A stretch of DNA of 64,000 bases, taken from assembly GCA_964035545.1 (NCBI GenBank), contig OZ037766.1, positions 7,821,722 through 7,885,721 on the forward strand, in the 5' to 3' direction. This DNA is from Bugula neritina. Lineage: Eukaryota > Bryozoa > Gymnolaemata > Cheilostomatida > Bugulidae. A model generated the notes under the pieces. That model made no database searches, was not told the origin of the DNA, and was given only the letters and a program-made list of their open reading frames with translations. Positions 49,951 to 61,061 of the stretch are shown piece after piece. How positions within the stretch are numbered: the stretch's first letter is position 1; every line of letters begins with the position of its first letter. The position numbers were made by a program, and so were the translations under genes.

Positions 49951-52900
49951 TTATACTGGCTTACCTGGGAACTCGGTATTAATGTCCATACTCAACGTTC
50001 TTGGTAAGGTTGGAGCTGGTTGTGAGATACGTCTGCCTTTGGCGATGTCAGCATAAGAAAAGGCTGAGCATCGTTTCTGAGGCACGAGGTCGGAACTATT
50101 TGCTTTACGCGCATTAATTCCTCCCACTATTCCGCCCTCGCAAAAGTTGATATTTGCGTGGGGTTCACAACTCCAACATTTTATCGTACGGTTGTCCCCT
50201 AGACTTTCATGTGCGCCGCTTCTAATGCAGTCACATACGAAGTCTTTTAAATATGGTGGGGGTTTCCTCGTACGCTGTCCCCTTTCTAGGGGGGGTGACA
50301 CGCTTGCCGGTTCGTTAGTAGGGGCCTCTAATGGCGTCTCTACTTCACCGTTAGCGGTCACCTCTTCTTGTTCTCCGGATGGAGCCCCTCCCTCCGTGGG
50401 GGTTTGCACTTCCGGAACCGGTTCGGTTTCTGGAAGTGATGGAATTAGACTTGGCGGTGGCGGACACGCTTCTGTTGACAAAAGCTGCCGCTCCTCTCTC
50501 ACCAAGTTTTCTTCCCGCGGTATGACCACTTCGTATTCAGGTCCATGCCGCCGTCGCCCGCGCGTTGTTGTCTGCCTCCTGGGCTCTAACAACGGGGGGG
50601 CTTCTCCCACTCCGTCGGGGCTAGCCCAATACGGTTTCAAGCGAGACTCATTCGGGATAGACACCTGTCCTGAGCGCTCGATCTTGTACGTATGATTGGG
50701 CATAGCCTCGACGACCACGTAGGGGCCTACGAACTTAGGCTTCAGTTTATCAGCCTGTCCGCGACGCCTACGGTAATTGACCATCCACACCTTATCTCCC
50801 GTTTGATAGAGAGGTGGTTCATCGGAATCTTCGTGCCGCACCTTCCACTGCCGTTGGCGCAGTATCTCGTGTGCGGCCTTCATCCGTTCCACTAGTTCAC
50901 TGGCATACTCGTGAACCGAGTTGTCTTGCTCTGGAACGTGATAGGTGAGATGGTCAGGGACACGAGTCTCTCTCCCGAGCATCAAGAGGTTTGGGGTCTC
51001 ACCAGTACTGGTGTGTGGGGTGCTACGGTATGCACGCATGACTTGCGGCAACACCGTATCCCATTCCTCTTGACCTCGTCCAAGGAGGAGACTCCGGAGT
51101 GCATCACCCAGCATCCGGTTGTTGCGCTCCACCACCCCGTTACCTTGAGGGTGGTAGGGGGTGGTCCTGCTCTAATTTACTCCCCAGAGGTGACAAAGGT
51201 CGCTCATCAGTTGAGACTGGAATTGAGCGCGTTGATCAGAGTGTATCTGTTCAGGGAGTCCAAAATAACAGAATACATGTTAGTCTAGTGCCCTGGCCAC
51301 TGTTGGGGCTGACGCATCTGGGATAGCCAGAGCATCCGCCCACCTAGTAAAGTGGTCGGTTAGTACTAGGATCCAATTATTGCCTCTGGGGGTCAGGGGC
51401 ATGGGTCCGACCAGGTCTACAGCGACTACTTGCCAGGGCCTACCAGCATATAGCCTCCGCCGTCCTGCTTCACCAGGGGGGCGGCTATGCTTACTGGCCT
51501 GGCAGATCTCACACTGTTTGACTCTGAGCCGGACGTCACGCTCCATTTGCGGCCAATACCACCGGAGTCGTAATTTGGATATCACTCTCTTGACCCCTGC
51601 GTGGGCCTGTTTGTGAGTATCCCAAATCAACTCACGGCGGATGGCCGTGGGACAGACTACCCTCTTCCTTTCCGGGTGTCTGCCGCTGGCAGCTAGAGAG
51701 ATGGTTAGTAACCCATCCTGCCCGATCCGCAGCGAGTCCCAACGCTGACAGTATAGCCGGAACTCGGCGCATCCCTGTCGTATGCGTTCCTCGCTGGGTC
51801 GTCGCCCTTCCCTTTTGGCCCGGTATATGTCTGCCACGACTCCAGGCAGCTCTTCTTGGAGCTTCTTCAGCTCTCGAACATTACCGGCCAGTACAGGGTT
51901 GGCGCGGAGGTTTTGTACATCCTCCGGGGACTCATCAACTCTTTGCCTGAGTTGACCTTGGTCCCAGTCAAACGGTGCTCCGTGGTGAGCCAGCGTCTCC
52001 AACTCGCATCGCGGGGGACCTCCATCCCTCCTCTCGATGTTGAGACACTGTTTGCAACCTCCGTCAGGTCGACGACTTAACCCATCCGCATTGCTGTGTC
52101 TCTTGCCCGGTCGATGTTCGATCCGGTATGAGAATTCAGCTAGGATTTCGAGCCACCGGGCGACCTGACTAGAGGGCTCTGCTCTCTTGCACAACCAGAT
52201 CAGCGAGGCATGATCCGTACGCAGCCGGAACTTCCTGCCGTATAGGTATGGTCTGAAGTGCTTCACTGACTTGATTACTGCCAGCAGCTCCTTGCGGGTA
52301 GTGCAGTAATTTCGTTCAGCGGGTGAGAGAGACTTGCTGTAGTAGGCTACTACTACCTCTCGGCCTTCCTGCACTTGTGACAGCACAGCGCCAACATTTT
52401 GGTCACTGGTGTCCGTGTCGAGGATGTACTCCAGAGTGGGGTCTGGGTAGGCCAAGATGGGCGCCGTTAGTAGGCAGCCCTTGAGGCGGTCGAACGCTCC
52501 TTGTTCGACTGGGGTCCACTGCCACGTCACTCCCTTTGCGGTGAGCCGGTTTAACGGCTGGGCTATGCCCGCAAAGTCTGGTATGTATTGCCTGTAATAC
52601 CCTACCAGCCCCAAGAAAGCCCGGAGTCCGGTCAAGTCTTGGGGGGTGACCCAGTCTTCTACTGCCCGTACCTTTTCGGGATCTGTTGCCACGCCGTTTC
52701 GACCGACAACGTGCCCCAGGTACTTGACCTCCGGCTGCAATAGAGCGCACTTGGAAGGTTTGAGCTTAAGACCGGCACCTCGGAGTCTCTCGAAAACCTC
52801 CTGCAGACGACTGACATGTGTCTCGAAGTCCGGAGAGATTACGATGACATCATCGAGGTAGACCAGCAGTGTCTTCCAATGGAGTCCGCTAAGGACTTGT

Positions 52901-54351
52901 TCCATCAGCCTCTGGAAGGTGGCTGGGGCGGAGGTTAACCCGAAGGGTAGCACCTTCCACTTCCACAAACCGTCCCGTGTGATAAACGCCGCTTTCTCTT
53001 GGGCGTCGGGACTCAGAGGAACCTGCCAATAGCCGCTTAGCAAGTCTAACGTACTGAAGTACTTGCTGCCGGCTAGGGCGTCCAATGACTCGTCAATACG
53101 AGGTAGAGGGTAAGCGTCCTGTATGGTTACGCTATTGAGTTTGCGGTAATCCACACAGAACCGCCAACTGCCGTCTTTCTTCCGGACCAGTACGACTGGC
53201 GAGCTCCACGCACTATGGGCGGGCTCTATCAGTCCCCGGTCCAGAAGATCCCGTACTTGTCGGCTAACTTCCTTCTCTTTTTCCGGCCCCAGCCTGCGTG
53301 TGGGCTGCCGGACAGGGACTGTCCCTGCAGTCAGCGGTATTTCGTGTCTGACAACTCCAGTCAGCCCCACGTCATGATCTCCGCTACTGAACACATCACC
53401 GTAGTCGCGTAGCAACTTCGCCATGGTTTGGCGTTCCTTGTTGCTCGCGCAGCCGCCACTGGCTGTTTCGTATAACTCCCGGAGATGTGTTGGGACTGCC
53501 CCTCGTCCCTGAATAGGGTGTCGAGGGGGTGCCTCCGTCGCGTCACCCAGCGACGGGCCCACGTCCTCTTCCTGGACGGAGTGGAACCGGCCCAGCATTG
53601 ACCCAGCTGGGAGCTCAATGGGCTCGGTAAAGGGGTTGACACACTGCACTAAGACCTCCCCTCGCTCAGTTAGTCTGTTTAAACTACTGGCGAGTTGGAT
53701 CCTTTCGTGCGCGCCTTCAACGACCCCGAGCCTGGCTATCCGGTTGCTGTTCACTCGGCAGTGGATAGTAGCTCTGGAGCGTCCGGGCACGGTGCAGTTT
53801 TGAACTACCTGAACACCGCCCACCAGAGGACGCCCAAACTTATCCACACAGGCGAGTTCTCGCCCGCCCATCAACACCACCGACTTACTAAAGTCTATTC
53901 GGCACTGGTGTTGCTTCAAGAAGGGCATTCCGAGGATAGCATCTTCCTCCAGTTGGCCTATGACAAAGGTCTCCTGTACAGCCTGGTCTCGGACACGCCC
54001 AGGGAGCTCGATAATACCATAAAAGGGAATACATGACCCGTCTGCCAGGGTGCCATGTTCCCCAGTATATGGTCGTACTCTATCCCTGTCCCGGCGGGGC
54101 AGTGCCTCAAAGACTCTACGACTGAGAAGATTGGTAGTACAACCGGAGTCGAGCAGGAAAGTGACAGCGTTGCCGGCCACCTTTCCGGGTAGGAAATAGC
54201 TCTCTCCATGTGGTTGTACTTTCACCCCCCCCGCATGTGCTGTCCTGGATTGACAGGACGGCGGGGGTTTCACCCGTGGTTTACGGGGTTTCCGGCGGCG
54301 AGGTTGCTGCCGGCGGGGTTTGGGGCTCTCCACTGGGCCTTCTGGCTCCAT
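49951..54351 (-). pseudogene. Element 1 pol: protease, RT, RNase H, integrase (two nonsense codons)
   Basis: The first part, 54351-51283, has 1,023 codons before a TAA at 51280-51282. Retropepsin DSG lies at residues 68-70 of that frame and the RT active site YLDD at about residues 498-501. Next come an RNase H domain, an HHCC integrase finger (C-x2-C in KQCEICQASKH) and the start of the integrase core. The same frame carries a TAG at 51172-51174. It then runs on through the last catalytic Glu (in NGVVERNN) and a GPY/F module (KFVGPYVVVEA) to the stop at 49951. Element 2 reads Gln at both stop positions. The protease frame opens upstream of the first Met, after the gag stop, so gag-pol fusion must involve a frame change. 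No chromodomain is seen. Confidence 0.9.
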
Positions 54352-54524
54352 TTCAGTGGCGGGCTCCTCTTCCCGAGGTAACCGGTGGAACCGGTTGGCG
54401 AGTGGCAGGGAGAAGGTACTCGGCCGTTGTGCGGGCCTACTAGTCCTGCGTGGTACCTGCCACTCGGGGGGAGTGCGCCGTCGTGTCCGTACGGGCAGAC
54501 GGCGGTGTTTCCCACCATACTCCT

Positions 54525-55393
54525 TTAGTTGCGGCCCGCGGGGAGGGAGAGCGTCCGCGGGCCGTGACAGTTTAACGCCCCCTGGTATTGGGGTCGTCCT
54601 TGCTGTCCATGGTCTTGACCAGCACTACTCCAGTTTGGCCCCGCAGGTGTTGAGGGCAACCGCAGGGCCTGACTGGGGCCAGCGCCAGCCAGAATTGTTA
54701 CCAGCTGTCCCAGCATCTCTACCATGCGGTCCACTTCGGCTTCTAGCGGGGGGGGGCTTCGGGGCTTGTTGTCGCCCTGGCAGCGCTGACTCCAACTACT
54801 GGTGGGTTCCGTCGTGCTTGATGCATTTGGGTAGCCAACAGGTAAGCTTCTCCAGCCTTCAGGGCATCCTCTATTCTGGTTATCCCTTTAGCTCGTAGTT
54901 GATGGTGTAAGCCCAGGTCGTTTAGCGACTGGACAAAGGCGTCATAGGTGTAACGCTCTTGGTGTTGTGCTGGCAGATCGCTGTATGCAATCTGCGCCAA
55001 CTTCTTCACCGTCGCAGCATGTTCTTGCAGCGAGGTCCGCGGGGTGCGGCACAATCTCTCCAGCTTGGTCCTAGCGTCTATTGCGGAGATGCCAAAACGG
55101 GCCCGCAGCGCAGCCAGTATCCCGTTTACGTCCGTTCCCACTCCGTACGGCTTGGCTTGTTCCGTCACCGCTCTCCGCAATTGGATAAGGGCCACTCTAT
55201 GCGGCCATTGAGCAACCTCCATTACCTCTCTAAATTCTTGTATAAATTGTTCGACATCTTCCGACCCAGTAAAGGTGGGAGCTTTCAAGCAATGTCTATA
55301 AGCTTCTTCTCCCTCACGATTTACAGGATTAACAGCATTTCTACGCTCACCTTCTACTGGGGGTGGTTGCATTCTAGCATTTTCAGTCTCCAT
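54525..55393 (-). pseudogene. Element 1 gag (frame broken at a nine-base homopolymer)
   Basis: Starts METENARMQ at 55393 and gives 216 codons with a Retrotrans_gag-like helical core (TFTGSEDVEQFIQEFREV, LQEHAATVKKLAQIAYSDL). The frame then meets TAG at 54743-54745, just after nine consecutive C on the coding strand (54748-54756). A one-base shift there opens a further 70-odd codons (DRMVEMLGQLVTIL) to a TAA near 54525. This may be a real indel, a sequencing slip in the homopolymer or a programmed shift. No CCHC zinc knuckle is visible at the end of gag, which is unusual for this superfamily. Confidence 0.8.
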
Positions 55394-55407
55394 CTTTGAT
55401 GTACACT

Positions 55408-55425
55408 ATCCCACCGCTGCCACCA
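55408..55425 (-). promoter_or_regulatory. Primer-binding site, tRNA-Leu type
   Basis: On the minus strand TGGTGGCAGCGGTGGGAT lies one base inside the 5' LTR. It is complementary to the 3' end CCCACCGCTGCCA-CCA known for animal leucine tRNAs. This fixes the element's orientation. Confidence 0.85.
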
Positions 55426-55426
55426 C

Positions 55427-55732
55427 TGTTATATTTTCCAGATTTAGGGTTGATGTGCCACCAAGAGAGTCTATTTATCACTAGAGAAACTTCACCGTGT
55501 TAAGTCGAGTAGATATCGTTATATTTTAATACAAGAATACATAATAAAATCTAAGGTACAACAGTAATGATACGCACATCTATTTAATTTACAGCACTAT
55601 CCTCAACTGAGCTAGTAGCGCGAAGCTGCTACTACTACTCATAAAACAGCCTAGCTAATTGGCTAATACATTGTTCCGGGTCAATACGCAACCTTGCGTA
55701 TTGTGTTGCTGGTAGCTCCACGAGCCACCACA
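55427..55732 (-). repeat. 5' LTR of element 1
   Basis: 306 bp, identical to 48282-48587. It should carry the promoter reading towards lower coordinates, in the same direction as CFAP53. Confidence 0.96.
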
Positions 55733-55744
55733 ATACAATAATCA

Positions 55745-55769
55745 AGAAAAAGTGTTGATATATATATAT

Positions 55770-55821
<52 letters not shown>

Positions 55822-55892
55822 ACACTTTTTCTATATATATATATATATATTATATGCTATATATATATATATATATATATATAGCATATAAT
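55745..55892. repeat. Two adjacent long AT palindromes
   Basis: The first palindrome spans 55745-55832, with outer arms agaaaaagtgttgatatat and its complement around a TA core. The second spans 55849-55892, with arms attatatgctat and atagcatataat. They lie 9 bp from the target duplication of element 1. The rest of 55893-56397 shows nothing recognisable. Confidence 0.9.
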
Positions 55893-56397
55893 AAATTTAA
55901 ACTAAAGCTTATAGTGACTAATGTAAGTCACATGTATGGTTTACTTCACTGTCTGCCAGTGTGGTATATTAAGAGTGTTGCCATTAGCAAATCTTACGGA
56001 ATCATATGGGCGCCATTATGCCGAAATTGGTACGGCGAGTTTATATAAGTTATAAAGGAAAAATTTTGCCACTTTTGTTTTTTTATTTTTTTTCTGTTTT
56101 ATGTGTACATTTTTTTTAATTTTGTTTATTGGTAAAGTTTTTAAACACATTTTTAATGCACATAAAATTAAAAGAAAAATTAAAACTCAATCATGCACAT
56201 AAATACAAAGCTATAAAGTTAAAGCTTCGCTGTGATTACAATGTGAATATGAATTGAATAATGCTTGCAATAACCATTATACACAAAATACGCTACAGTT
56301 GCTATAAATGTAAGACTAGTTAGTTGGATGCAAATAGGCACGGTAATACTTCTTAATTTATGCTATTTTTGAATTTTGTAGTAAATACTTGGCATGT

Positions 56398-56733
56398 ATA
56401 TATATATATATATATTATTATATATATTATTATATATATATATTATAATATATATATATATAATATTATTATATATATATAATATATAATATTATTATAT
56501 GTATATATATATATATATATTATATATAATATCATTATATATATATAATGTATATAATTTAATATATAATATAATAATATATTATATATGATATTATTAT
56601 ATATATAATATATAATATAATAATATATTTTATATATTATATATGATATTATTATATATATATAATATATATATAATATAATATATAATATAATATTATA
56701 ATATAATAATATATTATATATGATATTATATAT
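56398..56733. repeat. (TA)n-rich satellite next to element 2
   Basis: About 335 bp of imperfect TA repeats with interspersed att and aat (tattattatatata words). It runs right up to the LTR of element 2. Confidence 0.92.
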
Positions 56734-57004
56734 TGTAGTAAGTTATGTAACTACTATGCGTGGGTTCCTAGCTTGTAATTATGTCTATTTATCTACACCA
56801 ATAAAGTATTTAGGTAAAAGTTTCCAAGTTTATTTACTACTAATTATATAAAAGATACAGCACGTACACAGCTTAGAGATTACATCTTCGCTTAGTTAGC
56901 ACGCTCTCTCTACTGCAAAACTACTACTAACTGAGGGCTATCACGTGACGCACTTGGATAAGCTGAAGGAATACGGGGGACGCGCGCATTACGTCCTTAC
57001 TACA
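56734..57004 (-). repeat. 3' LTR of element 2 (inferred limits)
   Basis: 271 bp bounded by a perfect 9-bp inverted repeat, tgtagtaag...cttactaca. The inner edge abuts the polypurine tract exactly as in element 1. The second copy is outside the window, so the limits rest on these two signs. Confidence 0.8.
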
Positions 57005-57041
57005 CCGCCCCCCCCCCCCCAGCAGAAAGCCCTACTTTCTG
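57005..57041 (-). promoter_or_regulatory. Polypurine tract and stem-loop of element 2
   Basis: Thirteen C on the plus strand (57008-57020) make a G13 purine tract on the element strand beside the LTR. Inverted 7-mers CAGAAAG (57023-57029) and CTTTCTG (57035-57041) flank a 5-nt loop, the counterpart of the element 1 stem. Confidence 0.75.
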
Positions 57042-57905
57042 ATAACACAGATACAATAAATTCGAACATAAAATGTTATAAAACTATATAAAAAAAACCG
57101 AGAGAGCGTGTGGCACATAAGAGAAAAACATGGCTATGTACAGTAATAAGAAACATATACATATATAAAAAAATATAACAGTAAATACACAATGGCACCG
57201 GCGGGAGGCACTTATAAGGGATAGTTTGTAGAGGTAGAGCTGTATACTGGTAGGTTACTATATTGTTACACTGAGTAATTGTTTGTGAGCACCGGCGTGA
57301 GAAGGGTCTGTAATGGGGCACCACCTGCTGTACCATCACGGACAGGGAGAGGAGGGACATCATCTTCAAGCACTTCCTTTCATTCGGGCTACAGAGGCAG
57401 AGAGGGCCCGGAGTTCTGATGCGGCGGCGGAGATTCTCGGTGTCAGTCTTTGCACCTCTTTCTCTAATTCTCGTATCCGCTCTTCTGCCTCGCCTAGATT
57501 CCTGGCAGGGGCAGAGTGTCGGTTGGGGGATGAAGATGGCCAACGCCGTTTACGAGAAGGCCTTGGGGAGACAGGGGGGGAGGGACGCCATCGCTGTGGT
57601 ATATCGATGCGTCGTAACACGACTCTTGGTATGGAGTCGGGGTGGGGCACTGTGCGTGCGGGGGGTGAGGAACGGGATACGCGTGGTTTCCTATATCCGG
57701 GTGGTTTAGGGCAGGGTCCCTGTGTGATGGTCCTGGGTGCGGGGAACTCCTGACGCAGCCGTTCATATCGAACTGGGTCTGATATGAAAGGTCGGATGAG
57801 ATTAAGGAATTGTGGAAAGGAGGGCTCGTCGACTTCGAACAGGTGTCCAATATGGCATCAAATAGTTCGCTGGTGACGGAGGATGTAGTCCCTGTGGTAA
57901 CTATA

Positions 57906-60445
57906 CACAGTTGGTTTAAGGTCATACTTTTCATTTTCTGGCTCTTTGCCAGGTGCTTTATGTTCTATATGAACAATGTTCCACTGATAGCTCGAACAGG
58001 TTGAATGTCACAGGAACAAAAAAAATATGAAAAGATAAAGAAACTCATGTTCTCCAATATACTTTTTTATTTTTTTCAAAAGCCAATTCATGTTTAAGTT
58101 ATAGCTTGTTGAAAAACATAGTCCCCCTTCCACATTCTTTTCAATTTATACGCTCCTGACTTGTTATTGTGTCTCAATAATATGCCTTGTATTTGAGTGC
58201 TTGTTAGTCTCGCTTCACTAACTTTGCCCATACTTCACAAGTGCCAGTGCTGCTGGCTCAAAAGCTAAATGTTATAAACTGTCAGCTAAAACCCAATCTT
58301 GTATTCCTAGGTTGGTTGGCCTAAATAAAACAATAGTCAAATCATGATTTCATGTTTTAAAAATTTATTCTATTCTAACCTGCTGCCTAGCTAGTTCTCT
58401 TTTTGATGTATAATTACAAAATTTGTGATACATTTTTTTGGCAACCATGTGATTTATAAAATGCAGTAATGGTACTTATAATATTATATTATTATCATTA
58501 TAATATATTATATTATAGTATTATGTGTGTTTTATTATACTGCATAATATCTATTTTATTATTGTTGTTGCGCAAACAAGTGCAATTAACCTAGTTTTCA
58601 AAATGTACCTCTAAATTATCAGAATATCAGTTTAGATATTTTCATGCTTTGTTAGGTAAACCTAAAAAAAGAGGCTGTATTCCCAAAGTAAAGGGTGTTG
58701 AATTATGAACTATATTAGATTAGCCACTCTGCTACCAAGTGCATCAGTATAATATTATATGAATAGCTCTGATGCTTTGTCTCCGGTGGCTGGCTGCGAT
58801 ATGATAACTTGGCCAACTTCCAAGAGTTTAAAATTGGCGCAATTATTCAAGAGGTTACATGCTGCACAGAGCTAGCAGTGATAGTAACCTTGCTATTGGC
58901 AGTACTTATTACAACTGCCAGCATATAAGCTGCATTGTAGAATGCCGTTGGGGTAGGCTAGTAAAACCAAATTCTGCTCTCTAATATACCTTAGACACAA
59001 TGCAGCAACATAATTGTTCATTTCAAATTACATTGCCACCCTTACATGAGCTGTGGGCTTCATAAAGATTCATATGATTAGAGATTTATGCTATAGGCTA
59101 GCTATGATGAAAATAACACACCATTGTCAAAGTTAACTTCAAGTATGTTGTTTTCCAGAAACTCAGTAATGTCCATTTATCTCTCGCATACAAATACTTA
59201 TGTAATAGCATACAGTTTAAGTTTTATTTTAGAGCACATCTGCAAACTCTACAATAAGAGCTTGATTTACCAGTCTATTTCAGACCTGTTTTTGTAGCTC
59301 GTAATACGCAAGCTACTTATTTTTAAACTTTTGGGTTATTTGTTCAAAACCATTTGCTTTGACTGCTATCAACATGAATTGACAGCCTAATAATTATAAC
59401 CCATTTGCGCGCGAAATATTTATGTAATGATAGTGACTCAAATAGTGCACATTTTAGAAGCATGACTGCGTGGTCCAGAGGTTAGAGGCGTCAGCGACGA
59501 GTTGGTTGGTCATGGTTCAACCCTGTTTTGTTGCAATTTTTTTTGTCAACTTATGCAAATCCTACGCATGTATAATAAATATGGCTATAATTGTAAAGTT
59601 TTTTTTTAACTTTTGTTCAACAGTAAGACAACATACATGCATAATAATTAGATACTGAACACTAGACTAAACCTTAAATTGATCTTATAGAATACAATGT
59701 ACTTAAAATAATCATATGCGAATTAGAGAAACTGAAAGTATACACCTGCTGCGCTATAGACAGACCTTTACTGACAAGACTGCAAAGTGAAGTGATTTAG
59801 CTGAAATTAACTCTGCCAAACAAACAAAAAATTATGTTGTGCTGAGGCATTTTCAATATATTATTGTAACATAGTGAGATGATTCAGCTAAGTGCTAATG
59901 TAAAACAGGGAACATTATATTGGCAGATATCCAATAGATTGCCAATTTGTGCGAGAGGGTACTATATGTTATTGTGATAGCGCAGAGCGGCAAACGTACA
60001 AGGAATGCTATAATTAGTCACAGGAGCGTAGCTAGAACCACCATATGAAGAATTTAGAAAATTGCAGTGAAACTTGCAAAATGGTGTATGTTTTTACCAA
60101 ATTGTGAAGAGCATAAACAGAATTTCAAAAAACAAAGAAAGTATATTAGAGAAAACATATCAAGGAATGTCAAGTTTAACTTTTAGACTTTATAAAATGA
60201 ATCCCCTGTGCTACAGCAGTGGAACATGGAGGGTGTAAAATTTTACTTATTATGCAACAACTTTCTCAGAAAATTTTTTATTGAAAAATTAAAAAAGTAT
60301 ATGAAAGAGGAATGCAAGAGCTATCTTTTCATGTAAAATTTGTTAATGTGAGACAAAAACTGTTCGAGCTATCCCCTGGAAACCGTTTATATATAACATA
60401 AAGCAGTGCATGAATCTGGAAAGTAATGACCTTAAACTAACTGTG
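57906..60445. mobile_element. Long-TIR DNA transposon, non-autonomous, TA target site
   Basis: 2,540 bp bounded by TA at 57904-57905 and 60446-60447. The ends begin CACAGTT(G/A)GTTTAAGGTCAT as inverted copies. Similarity continues inward for about 170 bp on each side, with shared blocks tgctttatgtt, gatagctcgaacag and atgaaaagata. The TA duplication fits IS630-Tc1-mariner or a related TA-targeting group. No transposase frame is visible inside; the longest open frames are about 60 codons. It holds a tRNA-like segment at 59463-59530. Confidence 0.85.
59463..59530 (+). mobile_element. tRNA-like SINE head or tRNA relic
   Basis: Box A tggtccagagg (59471-59481) fits the pol III consensus at every position. 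Box B ggttcaaccct (59514-59524) fits at 10 of 11. A T-rich stretch follows. I cannot fold it into a clean cloverleaf, so it is more likely a SINE head or relic than a working tRNA gene. Confidence 0.45.
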
Positions 60446-61061
60446 TATTCACCACAGGGACAAAAGGTGGTGAAATAATGTTGGGGAATATGAACTCGAA
60501 GTCTTCGTGGGGTAGTGAAGTGAAGCTGGCATAAACGGCAGGTGGTGCATTGGTCGTCTCCCCTGTGCTCTCGTATCAGTGTTTCTGTATCTGTTGTAAC
60601 CCAGCATGATTGTTGTAGGAGTGCCTCCGGAAGAGTAGTGGGAACGGGTTCCTCGTTCCAAGCCATTTCTAGTGACGGCATGTCACCAGAGAGAGGAGAG
60701 AGAGCGGTATCTAAAAGAGCAGAATTACTGTTAGATCGAATATGATCTTTACACCGTAATTCTGATGACAACCGACTGTTACTAGTCTGGGAGTCATACA
60801 TCTTTTCAGATAGCACTCGAGGGACTGAGTCGTGTCGTGTAGACTGACAGAGAGACATAGTGTCAAGCTCCAGATCTAGTAGATCGTCGGCCATCTTTAT
60901 GTTCTCGTCGCCTTTCACGTAAGACTCAGTCCCCAGTAGTTGTGATTCAATCAAGGCGATTAAATCAGAACTGACTGATGGTAGACTGGTTTCCATGAGT
61001 GGAAATGTTAGCTCAGAGCAAGCTTACCTGAGAACCCGGTATTTGTAATCATACTCAGCGT

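Larger units (their letters stand above)
48282..55732 (-). mobile_element. Element 1: full-length Ty3/gypsy-type LTR retrotransposon
   Basis: 7,451 bp in the minus orientation, GC-rich against an AT-rich host. Two LTRs of 306 bp are identical by eye. The site is flanked by atac on both sides (48278-48281 and 55733-55736), a 4-bp target duplication. Order from the 5' LTR: primer-binding site, gag, protease-RT-RNase H-integrase, a third ORF with zinc fingers, polypurine tract, 3' LTR. RT-RNase H before integrase places it in Ty3/gypsy. It carries a gag frameshift and two integrase stops, so this copy cannot make its own full set of proteins. It lies upstream of, and in the same sense as, CFAP53. 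Confidence 0.96.
57366..60996 (-). pseudogene. Element 2 third ORF, split by a DNA transposon and with a stop
   Basis: Homologue of the element 1 third ORF. The N-terminal part starts at 60996 and runs to the transposon edge at 60446, through the first zinc finger (CRLCQLHFTTPRRLRVH) and CPCGEY. The C-terminal part resumes at 57905 and reaches its stop at 57366, with the coiled-coil-like end (ELEKEVQRLTPRISAAASEL) and a basic run (PSRKRRW). Leaving out the 2,540-bp insertion and one TA copy would keep the two parts in the same frame, collinear with element 1. A TGA at 57858-57860 is a separate lesion within the second finger. The shared parts are similar but clearly diverged. Confidence 0.85.

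Noticed and set aside
54320-54898. Long plus-strand frames across the retroelements (for example 192 and 182 codons)
   Set aside because: They are antisense shadows of the GC-rich gag and pol genes and have no independent motif.
59470-59658. 62-codon frame in the long-TIR transposon as a transposase remnant
   Set aside because: No DDE/D-type motif or helix-turn-helix; it starts within the tRNA-like segment.
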